Source: Glomus cerebriforme
Taxonomy: Eukaryota > Glomeromycota > Glomeromycetes > Glomerales > Glomeraceae
DNA: 64,000 nucleotides
NCBI GenBank assembly: GCA_003550305.1
Contig: QKYT01000132.1
Coordinates: 73,223 to 137,222, forward strand
Direction of reading: 5' to 3'
Below, piece by piece: positions 33,289 to 44,573 of this stretch. A program made the position numbers and the translations under genes. A model generated the notes under the pieces. The model was given only the letters and a program-made list of their open reading frames with translations, was not told where the DNA came from and did no database searches. The number at the start of each line of letters is the position of its first letter. Position 1 is the first letter of the stretch.

Positions 33289-35063
33289 TTTGTAATATGT
33301 TATAAAAATAAAAATTTGTTATTATTATATAAAATTATATCGTTAATATTTTTTTTTTTTCTTTTTAGTTCGTTCTTTTCTCTTTGAAAAAAAAGTATTA
33401 AAAGAATTAAGAGAAAAAAGGAACAGAGAAATAAAAATGTTGGTGCGAAGATGTAACCTTTATATAAGAAAAATTTTTCAAAAAAAAAAAAAAAGTTCGA
33501 TTCTTGGCATCAACATTCAATTTTTTTAAAAAAAAAATTTTTTTATATAGTCTATAATAATAAAATTTTATTTTTAAATATTTTAGGATCAAATAGTGAT
33601 CGAATACAAAAAAATGAAATGAAATGATAACAATATACAAATAAAAAAAAAATTTCCATAATAAAAACAATCAAAAACCTAAAAATACACGATTACATGT
33701 TAGAATTTTAAACTTTTTTTTACTTTATTTAGTATTTATTACTTAAATTGTGATCAGTGCAAAAAAATACTTATTTAGTTAATAAAGACGTAATACGTAT
33801 AACTCTATTTTTAGGTAATCTAACATTATTTTTGATTTAGGGCTAAAGCTGAATATTGGACGAAATATAAAAAGTAATTTTTAAAAAGGAGAGATTACAC
33901 AGATTATGAACAAGGGACTTTTCCGATATCAAATTTGAAAATCTTCCATTGTGTTATTTGATATTGGAAATGAATTTCCATTCCTTTTTTTTTAAAAAAA
34001 AAAGTATTTAAATTTTATTTTTAGAAAATAATAATAAATGTTGTGTAAAAGTGCTAATTCTTACATGGTTATATAAAATTCTGGTAGATGTAGCACTTTA
34101 TTTATATTTATCATGTAGAAAGCTCTGGGCTCTGGCTGAAGAACTCTCACGCTAAAATCGCGCACTTTTGATGGTAAACGTGATACGATGTAATGATGAT
34201 ATGATAAAATTTTTATATACTTTAATTTTAAATTCTTGTATAACAAATAAGAATACACTCATTGTAGATTGATTAGTAAATCTTAACCAAAGAAGGTAAT
34301 GATAATAAGTAAATGAATATCGTTTTAAGTCATTGATACAGTTTAACGATGTTTTCTAAATCATATTATTCGGTGGTCTTACAGCATAAAAAGATATCGA
34401 TATGCATGTTGACTGCATTAATGACCTCAGATAAAGTATCTTTATACAAAAAAAAAAATTCTTCGTAATTTTTCCCTTTCTTTTTCAGTATGAAATTTTG
34501 ACGCGCGTCAAAAAAAGAAAATAAATTCTTTTTAAAATGGATTTGGCAATAAGAACTTGCTTTAGTATGATAGATTAATATTACGTAAATAATGAGGATT
34601 TTCTATATATGTATGTTTGGTCATGTCAAATAATGATATCAGAAAAAAAACAAACATAATAATCCGGCTTTAACGATGTACTGGATGTACTGTATATGAT
34701 GTATGTATGATTATAGTTTAATAGTAGTTAAATTTTAATTTTTTTATCATATGAATATCATATGTAGATATTTGGTACTTTGTTAGTGTATGGATAAAAC
34801 ATAAATATGTCAATTCATAAAAGATGTCCAGGATTTATTCGACTTCTCAATTTTCATCCAATTATAATTGGTTAAATCTTTATGGGAAAAGTTTTACATT
34901 TTCGTTTATATGATCGAAAAAGTTATCTGCAATGTGATAATCTGTCCAATCAAAATCGATCTGCATACTTTTTGATTATCACCTCTCGTCTTTTCTCTTA
35001 ATGCTTTTTAAATCCTTTTTTTTTTTTTTTTTTCTTCGTATTTAATAAAGTCACATTTAAATA
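33289..35063. other. intergenic
   Basis: A 1.8 kb AT-rich region between divergent genes, with A/T runs near 33480-33545 and 35019-35035. A short patch near 34115-34160 (CTCTGGGCTCTGGCTGAAG) is less AT-rich and may be a repeat fragment. No gene recognised. Confidence 0.5.
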
Positions 35064-36782
35064 ATGGCGAGTAATTTGTCTTCCTCAATCTCGAAACTTT
35101 GTTCTTCATCTAAAGAAATATTTTATTTTATAGAGTTTACAATTTATATCTTTTGTTGAAAAACCAAAAGGTAAATTAAGTAATAGTGTTAATTATAACT
35201 TCCCTTTTGAATTCAATCAATTAATCAATTAATTTAGCACATAAATCACCAATATGGTCGGTTCGTTGGTCACCAAGTGGTAATGTGGTCGCTTCCGGAG
35301 GGTTGGATAATGAAATCAAAATCTGGTTTGCATTTTTGTTTTTTTGGATGTTATATGATTTTACAAAAAAATTATGTATTATAAAGAATAATTTGAACAG
35401 AAATTTAATCTCGATAATCTAATCAGGGATGCAGAAACTGGTGATTATTATCGTACTCTTGAAGGACATATATTAGCAGTTACTGGTTTAGATATCAATC
35501 CAACAGGTGAAGGTAAAGTAAAATAAAAAAAATATAATTCCCTTTAATTTTTTAATTTTATATTCCTTTTTTTTCAATCATTTATTTATTTTTTAATCTT
35601 TTTTTTTTCATTTAGTACTCATATCAATTTCGTTTGATAATACTATTAAAAGATGGGGCGTGTTAGAAGGTATCCTGATAAACGACATAGAAACCAAACC
35701 AGGTAACATATATTATATTATTAAATTTTAGCTATTTGTAAAAATAATCATAATAATTTTTTTTAAATCCCTTTTTTTTTTTTATTTATTTTATAGGAGA
35801 AGTTTGTTGTGGCCAATATTCTAAAGATGGAAATTATTTTGCTACTGCTTCACAGCACGGAACCATTGATCTTAGAAATGATTCTAATCTAGAAGAAATC
35901 GTTGCAACTTATACATCAGAGGGAAAATATGGACTATGTTGTCGATTTGTATCCTTAAATTGTTTTTATTTCAAAAAAAAAAAAAGAAAATTTCTAATAT
36001 TTTTAAAATTTTTAATTATTCTTAATATTAATACATATATATATATTAAAAGAGTCCTGATAATAAGATTTTGGCACTTAGTACTGATAATGATAAAATT
36101 TATTTATTTGATGTTGAAACCGCAAAAATTGTTCATAAATTGACTGGACATTCGGGAAATCCTATACGTTCTTTGGATTTTACTCCGGATGGAAAACATT
36201 TAATTTCTGGTTCTGATGATGAAACTATTAATATTTATGATGTGTAAATATATTATTGTTATTTAATTATTATTATAATGTATATTTTGAAACATTATTA
36301 AAATAGATTTTTGGATGAATTTTTTTGTAGAAAACATGGTAATCAAATATCAAAATGTACTGGACATGAAGGATATGTTATGTGTGTTGCAGCTGCTAGT
36401 GATAATAAACATTTCGTAAGCGGGTAAGTATAATTAATAAAAAAATTTTTTTTTTTTATTAAACAGATTAATTACCAAAAAATTTATTATTTTTTAGTTC
36501 AACTGATTGTAAGATTAAATTATGGCAACTTCCTGAAAAGAATGAAAAAACACAAGTTGTTGATACCATTGAAGAACATAAAGAAGCGGTAACAAGAATT
36601 TTTATTTTGTCATGTTATAAAAAAAAAACAAAATCTATGAAACTTATGGAGATAACACAAAAAAAAAACAATTTTTTTTTTTTAAACATAAGGTATCTTG
36701 CATATCCTGGAATCCAGATGGTGATAAATTTGTAGTTGGTACTGATAATTTATTATTGAAATGGTATTGCGTTGCTAAATAA
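35064..36782 (+). CDS. WD40-repeat protein, Ski8/WDR61 family
   Basis: Firm exons are 35134-35170, 35238-35325, 35427-35512, 35616-35702, 35797-35948, 36053-36243, 36331-36423, 36498-36588 and 36693-36782, about 300 residues, the usual family size. The repeats are clear: AHKSPIWSVRWSP, GHILAVTGLDINPTGE, YGLCCRFSPDNKILALST, GHSGNPIRSLDFTPDGK, GHEGYVMCVAAASDNK and EHKEAVSCISWNPDGDK, most ending in W or Y plus D. Ski8/WDR61 serves the Ski complex in cytoplasmic RNA decay by the exosome and, in many fungi and animals, the Paf1 complex. The start is uncertain: ATG at 35064 is the nearest, but joining it in frame to SLQFISFVEKPK needs a non-standard donor (for example GTCTTC at 35078). The intron at 35949-36052 starts GTATCCTT, a U12-type donor. 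Confidence 0.85.
35949..36052 (+). other. candidate U12-type GT-AG intron in the Ski8 gene
   Basis: The donor is GTATCCTTAA, matching the U12 consensus (A/G)TATCCTT at every position, and the 3' end is AAAAG. The exon join is certain because it restores GLCCRFSPDNKILAL. The best branch-site-like string, ATTCTTAAT near 36018-36026, is a weak match to TTCCTTAAC and lies about 28 nt from the acceptor, farther than usual, so the class rests mainly on the donor. Confidence 0.5.
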
Positions 36783-37217
36783 AGGCAGGTATTCTTTTTA
36801 TAATAGTTGATTAGGTTATATTTATATTATGTAAACTATAAAGTGTTTGTTATAAAGAAATAACAATAAAATAATAATGCTATGCAACGGATATAATAAT
36901 TAGTATACTAAATAACCCAATAACCCAATAATTACTCCCCCCCCCCNNNNNNNNNNNNNNNNNNNNAAAAAAAAAAAAAAAAAGAAAAAATAAAATTGTA
37001 ACCTTATCTTATTAATTAATGTTTTCTTATTGTTATATATAAATTGTATTATATAATAACTCTATCATAATAAATTCTAATATATGAGTTATTTCGATCA
37101 TAATTATTATATGTGCAATGTGCATAATCAAACAATATTTGCTGATTAGCAAAAATTCATTCTTTCCATAAATTTTTGTACAGTACATATAAGTGCACGG
37201 AAATTATAACCAAATTA
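36783..37217. other. intergenic with a 20-N assembly gap
   Basis: Spacer between the convergent Ski8 and NASP genes. A run of ten C (about 36937-36946) leads straight into 20 N (36947-36966), followed by about 17 A. A poly-C against poly-A junction across a fixed-size gap is most simply an assembly artefact; the true length is unknown. Confidence 0.8.
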
Positions 37218-39149
37218 TCATTCTGACACTCTTGCTTTCTTATTTGGACTGGATTCATCATTTTCTCCAGATCTTCCCTCACCACCTCCTTCACTAGTTG
37301 TCTCATCAGTTAAATTTTCTACCTTACGTTTCTTTTCTTCTCCCTTGTTCATCTTTGTACTATTTTCATTTGTGGTATTATTATTTGTTAAAATTTCATC
37401 CCTACTCTTTATATCTTCAACAACTTTTCTTTTGATTAAAGACGTTATATCATTTATGGGTAGATTAGATGTTATCGATGAAGATCCGGCATTTGTAATA
37501 TTACCAGATTCAGCTGAAGGAGCCAACATTTTAACATATTCAGCAAGTGCTATTTCGCTAGGTGTAGGTACTTCTTTTTCATGATTGATTTTTGCAGTAT
37601 TTAACTCTTCAATCTTTTCCAAAAAAAAAAAAAAAAAAAGGAAATTAGGTTTGATGAAATTTCGATGTATATAACAAAATTAAAAATAAAAATCTGTATA
37701 TTCTAAAATGTGGAGAAATAAGGCAATACCTTGGCTTCCATTTCTATAAGGAATTGATCAATTTCATTCAATTTTTTCTCAATTTCTTCTGTATTATCAT
37801 CGCTTTTAGCCACTTGCTTCCCCTTACCATAAGTTTCTTGAACAGAAGCTAACCTTTCCCGTAAATTCTTTTTACATTTATTTAAAACTTCCATGGCTCG
37901 TTCAACATGTTCAATTGCTTGATCGATTTGACTTTTATCTGTACTTGCAGATAAAGCTAAAGCCAATCTCCAATGAGTAAAATTTTTAAAGGGGTCAAGG
38001 ATATAATCATTTTCGGGTTAAAATAAAAATTAAAGAATTTGAGGTAAAAAAGGATATGCTTCCGTTAATTCCATATTGTCTTCTGATAATCTTTCTGATT
38101 TTACATTTACTGCTTCTCTATAATCAATTACTGCTTGATCAAAATTTTCTACGATTTTTACCACAGTTAAAAAAAGATTTAATTTATAATGAATTAATTG
38201 AGTAATATATGGTTTTTCTCCCTCTCATTCTTTTTTTTACCTTGTTCGAGGGAAATATCTCCCAATTTCATGTATACTTCTCCAAGGCTCACTTTTGATT
38301 TTTCAGTACCAACATCCAAATAGATATCTCGAGCAATAGTCAAAACATCGTTTGCTACATTCAAGTCATTATCTTGATCTGCTTGTGATTCATTTGCTGA
38401 TTCAGCGTGACTTTCACCTTCATTATTATCAATTTCCTTCCCCAAGATCTCTTCGGTTTCCTCTACCATTTCATCTTCAAATCCAGGTTCCCCTTCAAAA
38501 TAAATATGAGAATTATTAGTTTGGAAGTCGTCTATAAAATAAGAAAAATCTATTAATATATATAACTTTTAAAATCATAATCATAATATAAATATTATCT
38601 TTAACCTTCTTGAATTTCTAATGCAATTCGTTTTTCTAATGAATTATCTCCGAGTACAGAAGTTTGAAATATTGAATTTTCAATTAATGCTTTTCCATAA
38701 TTGAAAAGAGCATCAGCAAATTCTTCCGAACGACCATAATGCAGTTCGCTTTAGAAAAAAAAACAAATATTTTTTTATTTTAATGACAATTGAAACATAT
38801 ATAAACATATAAAAGAATCCATCATTTAAAATGATTTGATCCTTTTAGTTTATCAATGTTTTGTTTTTGAAATTCATTATTTCTTTACAATACGCGTCAA
38901 AAGTCGCTATAATACCTACGCAAGTTGAGAAGCCTCTTCATATTTAAGCACAGCCATTTCGTAATCCTTCAACTTAAAAGCTTTAGTCCCTTCCTCAGTT
39001 AAAAGTTTAATTGTGTCTGGAAGTGAGAGATTTTCTTCTGGTAATAAAGCACTTTGAGGTAAAAGTTCAAAATGGATCTGTGGCGTAACGTTTGTCGATG
39101 ACGAAACATTTACATTTTCTTCGGTGGGAGCGTTAGAAGAGCTACTCAT
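37218..39149 (-). CDS. NASP/Sim3/Hif1-type histone chaperone
   Basis: Six predicted exons on the minus strand: 39149-38920, 38748-38606, 38531-38241, 38148-38058, 37976-37730 and 37613-37218, giving 465 residues. The SHNi-TPR protein NASP binds histone H3 (and H3-H4) and supplies it for chromatin assembly. TPR-like segments are TEEGTKAFKLKDYEMAVLKY, ELHYGRSEEFADALFNYGKA, VYMKLGDISLEQENFDQAV and EAHWRLALALSAS. An acidic insert (residues about 137-185, rich in Glu, Asp and Ser) interrupts the TPRs exactly as in NASP. A coiled-coil (residues about 240-330) and a C-terminal nuclear-localisation pair (EEKKRK and NKKARV) follow. The fourth intron (37977-38057) has AT-AC ends of the minor-spliceosome class. 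The gene is upstream of, and divergent from, NOP58 with a tRNA between them. Confidence 0.9.
37977..38057 (-). other. U12-type AT-AC intron in the NASP gene
   Basis: Read on the minus strand the 81-nt intron begins ATATCCTT and ends TTTTAC. The branch-site string TCCTTGAC (38001-37994) matches the U12 consensus TTCCTTRAC closely, with the branch A at 37995 about 18 nt from the 3' end. Removing it joins MELTEA to HWRLALALS, the TPR continuation expected in NASP. No GT donor exists between ELTE and the following exon, and a GC-AG alternative loses the frame. Confidence 0.85.
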
Positions 39150-39306
39150 TTTGAAATCAAACTTTTATTATCAAAAAAGAAAAGAAAACAAAAAAAAATT
39201 CAAAACTTAGAGGAAGAGGGAGTAAAATGATGAAAATCTGTTTACAATTACAATTTTTCGAATTTTAAACGGCAAATTCTGAAAAAAAAAAATTGAAGTT
39301 GATTTA

Positions 39307-39403
39307 TACCCGACGCGGGACTCGAACCCGCAATCCCCAGATGGCCAACTGAATTTTACATTCATTAGAAGTCTGGTGCGTTATCCAATTACGCCAGCCG
39401 GGC
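39307..39403 (-). tRNA. tRNA-Arg (anticodon TCT) with a 23-nt intron
   Basis: On the minus strand the acceptor stem GCCCGGC (39403-39397) pairs with GTCGGGT (39314-39308), with two wobble pairs, and the discriminator A is at 39307. The D arm has GCG...CGC. The anticodon stem CCAGA/TCTGG encloses the loop with anticodon TCT at 39369-39367. A 23-nt intron (39365-39343) sits one base 3' of the anticodon, the canonical place. The T arm is GCGGG-TTCGAGT-CCCGC, perfect. It reads AGA/AGG arginine codons, with AGA the direct match. A T run follows the gene (downstream on the minus strand, near 39286-39296 as plus-strand A), fitting a Pol III terminator. Confidence 0.95.
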
Positions 39404-39639
39404 TATTTTTTTTAATAAATTTTTTTTATTAATATAATGATCGATTTTTTTTTTAAAAGTGATTATAAGGAAAATGAACAGTTATCCAGTTATCACAAAA
39501 CGCACATTAGTGATAATTGAAAAATTTTTTCTTAGATCTGATTTTATAGAAAAAATTTTTTTTTCTTTAATCGAAAGAAATTTTGTCAACTTTTTTTTTT
39601 TTTTAATCAAAAGAAAAGGCGCAATCAAAACGACAAAAA

Positions 39640-42188
39640 ATGCTCGTTCTTTTTGAAACAGCAGCTGGTTACGCGCTGTTCAAAGTATTAAAGGAAGGCA
39701 AACTAAAAGAACCAGATGAGCTATGGAAAGAGTTTGAAACACCAGAAGCGGCCCAGAAAACGTACGTTTATAAAATTTTTAAGTTGTATACTTCAGTGGA
39801 CTTGTAATATATTCAGTATCATTGATTTTATATTTGTCATTAAGCGTAAAACTTCTTGATTTTCAAAAGTTTGAAAACATGAGTGAAGCGGTTTCCTCAG
39901 TTAGCACTCTTATAGAAGGAAAACTTTCAAAAGATTTAAAAAAATTTCTGCAAAAATCTTTTGATGGTGTGGAATTAGTTCGCGAACAACTTGCTGTTAT
40001 GGATGTAAAAATTGGTAATATTTCAAAACCGAATATATATATATATATATATTTATTTTTTTAAAAAAAATTGAAATTTAAAGTACCATGTTAGAAATAT
40101 TTACGCGTCTATATAATTCAAAATTGTTTACAAATTTATAGGTAGTATTATTAACAAAAAATTTGGTATTAATGTCGTGTCTGACAAAACTGTCATGGAA
40201 TTGTTTCGAGGAATTAAACAACAGCTTGATACGTTAATTACTGGCATAAAATCCGAGGATATAAATCAGATGGCCTTGGGTCTTTCTCATTCCTTGTCTC
40301 GTCATAAATTGAAATTTTCACCAGATAAAGTGGATAATATGATAATTCAAGCAATTGGTTTGTTAGATGATTTAGATAAAGAATTAAACACTTACGCGAT
40401 GAGGGTTAAAGAATGGTATGGTTGGCATTTTCCGGAAATGTCAAAAATTGTGGTTGATAATTTGGCATATTCAAAAGTAATTAAAACAATGGGTATGTGA
40501 ATTCCAACATTAAAGATTATTAATTTTGAAATTATCTTACAAGTATTTGTTCGACAATAGGATTCAGATCTAATGCACAGACAACAGATCTTTCAGAAAT
40601 ACTTCCAGAAGATATAGAAAAGGAGTTAAAAGAAGCGGCCGAGATATCCATGGGATCTGAAATAGCAAAAGAAGATATTGATAATATTATAATTGGATGT
40701 GAACAAGTAATCAACTTAACCGAATACCGTTCAGACCTTTATGAATATCTTAAAAATCGAATGCTGGCAATCGCACCAAATTTGACTACCATAGTAGGCG
40801 AATTGGTTGGTGCCAGATTGATTGCACATTCAGGAAGTTTACTTAATCTTGCCAAACATCCAGCTAGTACTGTTCAGATTTTAGGTGCAGAAAAGGCTCT
40901 TTTTAGAGCTTTAAAAACAAAAAATAATACACCAAAATATGGGTTAATATATCACGCCAGTTTGGTTGGTCAAGCAGCTCCTAAAAATAAAGGCAAGGTA
41001 TGTTAATGGATCAGCATTTAAGACAAAACGGTTGTTAATTACTTAATTAACAATTTTTATGTAATAGGTAGCTAGACTAGTTGCAACAAAATCTTCACTC
41101 GCGACTCGTTTTGATGCTTTATCGGAAGAAAAGGATGTACAAGCAGAATTGGGTCATACAACTCGTAAACAGATTGAAAAAAGGATACGATTCTTAGAAG
41201 GACGTAATGGTGATGCTGGAGCGAAAACGGAAAAGGATAAAGGAAAAAAACAAAAGAAGGGTGACCTCAAACTTATTCCGTAAGTTTCTCATGTGTCTAT
41301 TTTTTTCGTGTGATTTTCCTTTTTTCGTTTAACAATGTTAAAAGTAAATCTCTCGATTGTTTTTTAATTCCGAAATAATATTAGGGCTATACCTTCATAT
41401 AATCCGTCTTCTGACGTAGCCGGTCCTAGTAAATCAACCGAATATGGTATAGCGGGTTCTAGTAAATCAGCTGAAGTCAGTACTGCTGGCACAAAACGTA
41501 AAGTTGCCGAAGAAAGTGAGGTAGAGTCTAGTGAGGAAGAGTCTAGTGAAGAAGCGTCTGAGAAGGATGACAGCACTAGTTCTGATGAAGAATCAGATGA
41601 TGATAAATCAAAAGATAAAAAGAATAAAAAGAAGAAAGATAAAACTAAGAAAGCAAAGAAACAAAAGCTGGAAGCTGAGCAAGAGCCTTCTAAAGTGACA
41701 AAAACTAAGGAAGTTAAAGATAAGAAAGACAAGAAGAAGGATAAAAAGGAAAAGAAAAAGGAAAAAGTATCTGAATCTACAGAAACAATAACGCCGAAAG
41801 CAGAAGAATCAAAAGCTTCGAAGAAACGTAAGAAAACTGAAGAGGTGGAAGGAGAAGTAGTATCAAAATCCGAAAAGAAAGCTAAAAAAGCCAAGAAATC
41901 AAAGGAACCTTCTGAAGAAAAAATAGAGCAAACTGAGTCAAAAAAAGAGAAGATTGTAAAGAAAAAATTAGATAAAGGCAAGAAGAGGGAAAAGGAAGAA
42001 GACTTAACCGAAACCGAAAAAGTTGAAAAGACCGAAAAATCAAAGGCTAAGGTAATCATTATTCCAGATTTATAAATTGTATAATAAATTATTTTATTAA
42101 AAGAACAAAATTTCTTATTTATTTTTTATAGAAGAAAGACAAGAAAGACAAGAAAGATAAAAAAGACAAGAAGAAAACCGCTAAATAA
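39640..42188 (+). CDS. NOP58: nucleolar protein NOP58, box C/D snoRNP core
   Basis: Seven predicted exons: 39640-39761, 39845-40014, 40142-40492, 40561-40997, 41068-41279, 41385-42051 and 42132-42188, giving 671 residues. NOP58 is a scaffold of box C/D snoRNPs, which guide 2'-O-methylation and processing of rRNA. It opens [20 protein letters not shown] (NOP5NT domain), has the NOSIC region ([21 protein letters not shown]) and the Nop domain with the hallmark [11 protein letters not shown] and [20 protein letters not shown]. Residues about 430-671 form a long Lys/Glu/Asp/Ser-rich KKE/D tail, normal for NOP58 but longer than in yeast. NOP56 is excluded by the LVLFETAAG start and the tail pattern. 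The introns could host snoRNAs, but I could not identify C/D boxes with confidence. Confidence 0.95.
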
Positions 42189-42455
42189 ATGAATAATACT
42201 TTCGGATCCAAATGAAGGTTCAATAATAAACAATTATTTTTTATTAGTGTTTTTAATAGCATTATTTTATACTTCTTGTATTGACATATGAGATAAAATC
42301 TTTTTTTTTTTTTTAAAAAAAAAAAATAAATTAACAAAAAAATTTTAAAATTTTAATTGATTCTTAAAATGATTAAATTAATCAAAAATCAAAATCTTTA
42401 TATTTAAAATAAACTAATCTTTTACTCTAATATAAATAGTTATAATGTCATATTT

Positions 42456-44276
42456 TTATTCAGACGAAGTTAAATTAGTCAAATTGCTTGGATCGAATCC
42501 TATAAAAATTCAATAATTAGTAATGATATATTAGCATATTCTATTAATTTATTAATAAATAATACCTGGCATTGGGAAAGACGTAGCAAACGTTTCAACT
42601 TCCTTTTTAAGATTAGCTATATCTTCATTATCTTGACATGCAATTACAAAGTCTTTCATCATTTTGCTACCTGCTTTTTCCTTTTGTTTTTTTAAACAAA
42701 TCCTATCGTAAATATATCTATGCGCATTAAAATACAAAATATGTTCAAAGAAGTCAAGCCTACCTGAACTGAAAGAGCAATTTGAACAGCACGATGTAAA
42801 TATTCCGCAACTTTGACAAAGTCTTGTTCCTTAAAACTTCTTGATGTCAATGCAGGTGTGCCAATACGTACACCACCTGGTGCCAACATGTTAACATCAC
42901 CATGAATAGAATTTTTGTTTACAGTGATGCTGAGATAATAATTAAATAAATTAAATAATTAATATTAAAAATATATATATCATAATAAAAACTGATATAC
43001 ATACTTAACCATATCACAAATTTTTTCTACTTTACTGCCAGTAAGTTTAAGGGGTCTCAGGTCCCAGAGAACCAAATGATTGTCCGTACCACCAGTAACT
43101 AATTTATACCCATAACCAACCAGTGCTTCACCTAAAGCTTTAGCATTTACGCGTACCTGTTTAGCATATTGTTTGAATTCCGGAGAAGCGACTTGCTTAA
43201 GTGCAACTGCGACAGCAGCAATAGTATTGTTATGAGGTCCTCCTTGGCATGAAGGAAATACGGCATTATTTACGCGATTTTCCAAATCGTCCTTTTTTCG
43301 GAAAAAGATCAACCCTGCACGTGGACCTCTCAAAGTTTTATGAGTAGTAGTTGTAACTACATCACACAATTCGAATGGATTATTGGCCTCCTGACCAGCA
43401 ACTAAACCACCAATATGAGCAATATCAGCCATTAAATACGCGCCATGTTGATCGGCGATCTTTCTGAGTTTAGCATATTCCCAGTCACGTGTGTACGCAC
43501 TAGCCCCGCATATGATTAATTTTGGGCGAAAGAGACTGGCGTTTTCTTCAAGGCGATCATAGTCAATAATTCCAGTTTCTGAATTGACTCGATATGGCAT
43601 GGATTCAAAATATATAGAAGAAGAAGAAATCTTCTTCTTAGAAGTTTGCCAGCCATGAGTTAAGTGTCCTCCTGAAGGCAAATCCAATCCCATCAAACGA
43701 TCGTGAGGTTGGATCAAAGCCGTTAATGCTGAAAAGTTGGCAGTACTCCCAGAATAAGATTGAACATTAACACCCCATTCCTCTGGATTTAAATGATAAG
43801 CTTGTAGAGCTCGTTGACGGCAAAGATTCTCGACCTGATCAATGTATTCATTGCCACCATAATAACGAGCCCCAGGAAGACCTTCAGAATACTTATTTGT
43901 CAATGGTGACCCGTTAGCTTCCATAACAGCCAAGGATGTAAAGTTCTGGGATCATTGTATTTGATAGATCATTATTTCATATTTTTTTCCTTGCACGAAG
44001 GCATCAATATCGTGAAAAATTATATGAAAAATTATATATAAAATAAAAATAAAAATCGTTGGTTCATACCTCCGAAGCAATCAGTTCTAAGCCAGAAAAT
44101 TGTCTATATTTCTCTTTTTGAATTAAATCGTAAATTTCCTTGTCTTCATCTTGCAAGGAAGTATTTAGAGAACTATTCTACAACATGAAAGAGGAAGCAA
44201 AGTTAGCAAAGTATTATATACAGAATATATGAAACTTCAAATATATTACCCAAGAATCAACTTCACGAGAGGACAT
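42456..44276 (-). CDS. SHMT: serine hydroxymethyltransferase, cytosolic
   Basis: Six predicted exons on the minus strand: 44276-44250, 44177-44070, 43945-43005, 42929-42764, 42680-42566 and 42499-42456, giving 466 residues, the usual cytosolic length. This PLP enzyme interconverts serine and glycine while loading one-carbon units on tetrahydrofolate. Marks in order are [52 protein letters not shown], and [14 protein letters not shown] with the PLP lysine at about residue 248; then [13 protein letters not shown] and [13 protein letters not shown]. There is no presequence, so the protein is cytosolic. The acceptor of exon 5 (AAAAG before GAAAAAGCAGG) is less typical but the only one in frame. 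It is divergent from eEF1B-gamma, 297 bases apart. Confidence 0.95.
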
Positions 44277-44573
44277 TTTAGTATAATATTAATTAATATT
44301 AATTTTTTAAGAAAAAATTTTTTTCACGAAAAAAATTTTTTTTTTTTTTATCAAAGATTTTAAATCTAAAACGTGTCTTCATTTTTTGACTGATCAGTTA
44401 ATCAGTTTAGTCAAACCAATAAAATGTTAATAATATTAAGTCACCATTTACTGCAATTTGCTAATAGATGATTGGTCGGCTGGTTTTTTTTAAGTATGAA
44501 AGATTTGATCCAACTTCTGGTGGTTAAAAAATTTTTTCGTCTTGACCTTCTTATTGTAATATAATCCGGAAAA
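44277..44573. promoter_or_regulatory. shared promoter between SHMT and eEF1B-gamma
   Basis: 297 bases separate the two divergent ATGs. Near the middle is GACTGATCAGTTAATCAG with internal dyad symmetry (44378-44405 region), followed by a CCAAT pentamer in AAACCAATAAAA (about 44415-44423). The rest is A/T runs. Both genes should be strongly expressed, so a compact two-way promoter is plausible; no site was verified. Confidence 0.4.

Noticed and set aside
33407..33670. Phe/Lys-rich 87-residue minus-strand frame
   Set aside because: Made from A/T runs upstream of the SOD gene; no coding signal.
37977..38057. GC-AG reading of the NASP intron (donor GCATAT)
   Set aside because: The available AG sites (TTGGAG, CTTTAG) break the frame of LALALSAS, whereas AT-AC ends keep it and match the U12 consensus.
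41364..42059. Long minus-strand frame (231 residues, Ser/Phe/Leu-rich)
   Set aside because: It is the antisense shadow of the Lys/Glu/Ser-rich tail of NOP58; the AAG/GAA codon bias produces CTT/TTC codons on the other strand.
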